From positions 1 to 26,349 of the forward strand of contig CAZNRY010000034.1 of the NCBI GenBank assembly GCA_964575675.1: 26,349 nucleotides of DNA. Reading direction: 5' to 3'. A program made the translations under genes and the position numbers. Positions within the stretch are counted from its first letter, which is position 1. The number at the start of each line of letters is the position of its first letter. The notes under the pieces are model-generated. The model had not been told where the DNA came from, did not search any database, and saw only the letters and a list, made by a program, of their open reading frames with translations. The stretch comes from CAZNRY01 sp964575675 (GTDB lineage: Bacteria > Eisenbacteria > RBG-16-71-46 > CAIMUX01 > VGJL01). Positions 23,668-26,349 of this stretch are shown here, piece by piece.

Positions 23668-24468
23668 ATGAGGTTCGGGATTTCGACCTTGAGGGGCCTG
23701 CGGTTCGTCTTTCAGGCCGGGATCGCCGCGGCGACTCTGATCGCGGGGATCCGATTGGCGAAGGGGTTCTCCCTTTCGGGAATCGAAAAGTACTGCCCCT
23801 TCGGTGGCATCGAAACCGCTTGGTCGTTCGTGACCCGGCGGAGCTTCAGCTGTGCCGCGGGGGAGTTGAACGTCGCGCTCTTCGTCGCCTTGATCGCTCT
23901 GACCCTTGTAGCCCGGAAGGCCTTCTGTTCGTGGATCTGTCCATTCGGGGCGGTCAGCGAGTGGTTGGGGGCATTGGCGCGCCGTCTGAGACTGCGGGTT
24001 CCTGTGGAACCCCCTCCCCGCGTGGATCGAGCGCTCCGATGGCTCCGGGTTCCGGTCCTGATTCTGATCCTCTTCTTCACCTGGCGGACCGGAGAGCTCG
24101 TCTTCCGCGGGTACGATCCCTTCTACATCCTCTTCAGCGCGCATGGGCACGACGTGAAGCTCTGGAGCTATGGAATCCTCGCGGGGGTGCTCGCCCTCGC
24201 GCTGATCGTGCCGATGGCCTGGTGCCGGTATCTCTGTCCACTCGGCGTGACCCTGTGGCCCTTCTCGGCCATCGGACGCTTGCGCCTGCGTCGCTCGGAA
24301 GCTGATTGCACCGGGTGCGGAGCCTGCGACCGCGCATGTCCCCATGGGATTGCCGTCGCGCGGGCGTCGGAGGTCCGATCGGGGGAGTGCACCCTCTGTT
24401 TGGAGTGCGCGGAGGCTTGCCCCTCGGCGCGGGCTCTCGAGCTGCGCCTCGAGGGATGGCGGCGATGA
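23668..24468 (+). CDS. NapH/CcoG-like membrane polyferredoxin
   Basis: Inner-membrane iron-sulfur protein of 266 aa with about four to five hydrophobic segments. Three CP-type motifs are visible: KYCPFGG, FCSWICPFG and WCRYLCPLG. The last two are the CxxxCP sites of the NapH/NosR/CcoG family. The C-terminal soluble end has two [4Fe-4S] motifs: CTGCGACDRACP (near 213) and CTLCLECAEACP (near 239). Such proteins carry electrons across or from the membrane; CcoG relatives reduce Cu(II). The stop overlaps the next gene as ATGA. No ribosome binding site is evident, so the start is less sure than the assignment. The context suggests a metal- or thiol-redox role rather than nitrate reduction, as no nap genes are nearby. 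Confidence 0.87.
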   Translation: MRFGISTLRGLRFVFQAGIAAATLIAGIRLAKGFSLSGIEKYCPFGGIETAWSFVTRRSFSCAAGELNVALFVALIALTLVARKAFCSWICPFGAVSEWLGALARRLRLRVPVEPPPRVDRALRWLRVPVLILILFFTWRTGELVFRGYDPFYILFSAHGHDVKLWSYGILAGVLALALIVPMAWCRYLCPLGVTLWPFSAIGRLRLRRSEADCTGCGACDRACPHGIAVARASEVRSGECTLCLECAEACPSARALELRLEGWRR

Positions 24469-24860
24469 AGGTTTCCGGCTGGATCGTCCCGATTCTCGTG
24501 CTCGCGGCGGCTGGCGCCGGCATCGGGGGGGCGCGTCTGTTCGCGGCGCCCAGCTACTCCATCGATTTCGCCACGTCCGCTCCTGCCGGCCGGCCCGAGA
24601 CGGCGCGCCTTGTGATCCGCGGACTGCGTTGCGTGGATACGGCCAGAACGGCGGCCCGGCAGCTCGAGGAGACGCCCGGGGTTTTCCGCTTCGTCGCGTA
24701 TGCCTCGCGCAACGAGGCCCAGGTGACCTACGATGCGGCGGCCGTCGATCCCGCGGCTCTGGCCGAGGCGATCGAGGGACCGGTCTTCGACGACCAGACC
24801 GGGCAGATTCTCTTTCATCAGTTCGAAGTGGTCTCGATCAACGGGAACAAGATCCGCTAA
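24465..24860 (+). CDS. Membrane-anchored HMA-fold-like small protein
   Basis: A 131-aa protein with an N-terminal hydrophobic segment (about 6-27) and then a domain resembling the heavy-metal-associated fold. The stretch ARLVIRGLRCVDTARTAARQL (47-67) matches the beta1-loop-helix of HMA domains, but the metal loop has a single Cys56 in place of the usual CxxC. A second half, NEAQVTYDAAAVDPAALAEAI, fits strand-helix of the same fold. It overlaps the polyferredoxin gene as ATGA, so the two are very likely co-translated. It might deliver or accept one metal ion or an electron via its single thiol; this is inference. The next gene follows after 44 bp. Confidence 0.72.
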   Translation: MKVSGWIVPILVLAAAGAGIGGARLFAAPSYSIDFATSAPAGRPETARLVIRGLRCVDTARTAARQLEETPGVFRFVAYASRNEAQVTYDAAAVDPAALAEAIEGPVFDDQTGQILFHQFEVVSINGNKIR

Positions 24861-24904
24861 ACTCGGTAAAGGCGTTGGGCTGTTTCCAACAGGAGGTTCT
24901 CTTC

Positions 24905-25312
24905 ATGCGCAATCCGATGACTCTGCCGGCTGTTCTCGTCTTTCTTAGCCTTTGTGCGGGCATCGCCCTCGCGGGCGATACGGCGACCCAGAAGGTGAAG
25001 GCCGCCCCCGCCCAGGAGGTGGCGATCTTCTCGGTCCCGAATCTGATGGAAGGAGCCACCCTGAAGTCCCTTGCACAGGCCTTGGGCAAGAAGGCGGGCA
25101 TCGCATCGGCACAGGTCGATGCCGAGAAGGGGACCTTCAATGTGACCTTCGACCCCCAGAAGACGAGTCCCGACGAGATCCTGAAAGTAGTGTCCTCGAT
25201 CTCAAGGGACGCGAAGCTGGTTGCGGTCGCCCCGGCGGACGGCAAGGCCGCCCTCGGGGCTGATTGCGGCAAGTGCCCAAGCGCGAAGGGTTGTTCGAAA
25301 GCGAAAAAGTAG
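24905..25312 (+). CDS. Secreted HMA-like protein with cysteine-rich C-terminal tail
   Basis: A 135-aa exported protein. The signal peptide ends at ALA (21-23). The body (about 38-108) resembles the HMA fold: VPNLMEGATLKSLAQALGKK then FNVTFDPQKTSPDEILKVV. It lacks any CxxC in the metal loop. Instead the cysteines are in a short tail, CGKCPSAKGC (121-130), followed by Lys-rich residues. ATG 24905 has AGGAGG 8 bp upstream. It follows the polyferredoxin and the anchored HMA-like gene, suggesting a three-protein periplasmic or membrane module. A hairpin terminator follows at 25336. A MerP-type role is possible, but the missing loop cysteines argue against a classical one. Confidence 0.75.
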   Translation: MRNPMTLPAVLVFLSLCAGIALAGDTATQKVKAAPAQEVAIFSVPNLMEGATLKSLAQALGKKAGIASAQVDAEKGTFNVTFDPQKTSPDEILKVVSSISRDAKLVAVAPADGKAALGADCGKCPSAKGCSKAKK

Positions 25313-25335
25313 GCCCCTCGGTCAGGGAGAAGGGT

Positions 25336-25377
25336 GGGCCTCGGGGCCGGACGGACTCTCGCCCGGCCCCGAGGCCC
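25336..25377 (+). terminator. Strong hairpin, probable transcription terminator
   Basis: A perfect 15-bp inverted repeat (GGGCCTCGGGGCCGG at 25336-25350 and its complement at 25363-25377) around a 12-nt loop. Outer partly complementary bases (GGGAGA at 25325, TCTCCC near 25383) may lengthen the stem. The tail is pyrimidine-rich rather than a T-run. It lies 23 bp after the secreted HMA-like gene. Confidence 0.65.
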
Positions 25378-25590
25378 GTCTGTCTCTCCCCTGTCCTGCT
25401 CCCCCGCGGCCGCCGGGCCGCCGAGATGTGCGGCCGCGCGAAACCCGGTGGACGCGACCGGGCGGCTCGGTCCAGAATCTCAGGCGTCCAGCACCCCCGG
25501 CCGGGAACAGGGCCGCCCGCCGGGATCTCCGCTCTCGAGCCGAGAGTGCGCCACCATATAGCCGGCCCAACCGATGGATGGGAGGAGTCT

Positions 25591-26349
25591 ATGAGGCGAC
25601 TGGGTGTCTTGTGTGCATTGACGGCGTCCGTGGCGGTGCTCGCCTTCGCGGCATGTCAGAAGGACAGCCCGACAGAGAACGAGCCCCCGGTGACGGACTC
25701 GATCGAGCTCGGCGGGACGGTCCAGGATCTACCTCCATCCACGCCTTCAGAGCAGTTGAAGGTGCTCTCCGGGTTCGACAGCACGGTCGTCGGGCAAACT
25801 GGATCATTCCGAATCGGGGTGAGCCGGACGCTGAACAAGGCCGTCCTTCTCGTCGATTCGACCGGCAAGCCCCGGCATCTCACCTTCTTCCCAGCGAACG
25901 TGAACGGGTCTGTCGAGATGAGTGCCAAGGAGACGGCGCTCTCGTTCATCATGATGAATCCCCTTCTCATGCCCGACACGCCCGAACTGGCCCTCGAGTT
26001 CCGGCAGTTGATCGAGGAGAGGGGCACCTTCACCAATTTCAAGACGACGCTCACACAGAAGATCCAGGGAGGATACGCGCTCGGCGATCAAGACTCCGAT
26101 CTCACGGAGAAACTCTCCCTCGTCTACGACGACCTCTACCAGGTCCTGCACCAGCGGGCCGCGTCGCGGGCGATCCGGGCTGACCTCGGCCCGGTCAACG
26201 GGCTCACCCTCCGGACCACGGGAAGCGATCCAACGAACCTGCAGTTCGAGATCATCAATGCCCGCAACCGTTGGGTGGGGGTGTGGGGGAGGACCCACTC
26301 TGCAGACGGCGGCTACTCGGCGGCCGAACATCTCGCTTTGCTCCCGGCC
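25591..26349 (+). CDS. Putative lipoprotein of unknown function (3' end beyond window)
   Basis: An open frame of 253 codons running off the right edge without a stop. It begins with a signal peptide (MRRLGVLCALTASVAVLAF) ending in AAC, with Cys22 likely lipidated, followed by a charged linker (QKDSPTENEPP). A beta-strand-rich region (about 43-115) follows, then a mainly helical part. I recognise no known family. ATG 25591 is supported by GGGAGGAG (25580-25587). Upstream is the short inverted repeat CTCTCG-agc-CGAGAG (25532-25546), with a TATAGC at 25557-25562 that could act as -10 but no good -35. It is separated from the HMA-like gene by the terminator hairpin, so it begins a new unit. Confidence 0.8.
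   Translation, partial: MRRLGVLCALTASVAVLAFAACQKDSPTENEPPVTDSIELGGTVQDLPPSTPSEQLKVLSGFDSTVVGQTGSFRIGVSRTLNKAVLLVDSTGKPRHLTFFPANVNGSVEMSAKETALSFIMMNPLLMPDTPELALEFRQLIEERGTFTNFKTTLTQKIQGGYALGDQDSDLTEKLSLVYDDLYQVLHQRAASRAIRADLGPVNGLTLRTTGSDPTNLQFEIINARNRWVGVWGRTHSADGGYSAAEHLALLPA

Overview
The window reads as a chromosomal segment of a high-GC, Gram-negative-type, probably anaerobic or facultative uncultivated bacterium. Two proteins point to the FCB-related candidate phyla (Candidatus Eisenbacteria, Krumholzibacteriota, Latescibacteria and relatives): a GWxTD-domain secreted protein (6851-8179) and a secreted SGNH-like protein ending in a FlgD-Ig/T9SS-type C-terminal domain (20951-22039). This placement is inferred from family distribution and not proven; there is no rRNA or other taxonomic marker here. 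I see no tRNA, rRNA, CRISPR array or transposase.

Layout. (1) 1-2891, plus strand: two nucleoside-type ABC permeases and a purine nucleoside phosphorylase, overlapping or nearly so, form a purine nucleoside uptake and salvage operon whose earlier genes lie off the left edge. (2) 2895-5131, minus strand: a Gfo/Idh/MocA oxidoreductase coupled by a GTGA overlap to an AAA+ protein of the ClpA/ClpB D2 type in which nearly every catalytic position is substituted. (3) 5671-9083, plus strand: a 6-phosphofructokinase, then a GWxTD-domain secreted protein overlapping an SH3-SH3-NlpC/P60 endopeptidase. (4) 9154-16050, plus strand: a tight six-gene operon, hdrC-hdrB-hdrA-flxDC(fusion)-flxB-flxA, predicted to encode an NAD(P)H-linked, electron-bifurcating FlxABCD-HdrABC complex. 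It is preceded by a TTGACA-17-TAGATT promoter whose -10 end overlaps a perfect TTGTGA-N6-TCACAA operator of the CRP/FNR/HcpR type, and followed by a repeat and a hairpin terminator. (5) 16162-19612, plus strand: an NtrC-type response regulator, its histidine kinase and a small lipoprotein. (6) 19690-20331, minus strand: an OmpA-like lipoprotein. (7) 20951-22039, plus strand: the SGNH-like secreted protein, convergent with an MFS transporter (22070-23278, minus). (8) 23668-25312, plus strand: a NapH/CcoG-like membrane polyferredoxin with two small HMA-fold-like proteins, then a hairpin terminator and the 5' part of a lipoprotein gene running off the right edge.

The features that go beyond a routine annotation are: a three-copy family of ~187-bp imperfectly palindromic elements with CTAG termini and ~20-bp terminal inverted repeats (5328-5514, 15783-15968, 23268-23453), two of which supply a stop codon and a candidate start codon to neighbouring genes; the degenerate AAA+ protein; the Flx-Hdr operon with its fused FlxD-FlxC subunit and operator; and the polyferredoxin plus HMA cluster, which may be an undescribed metal-redox module.
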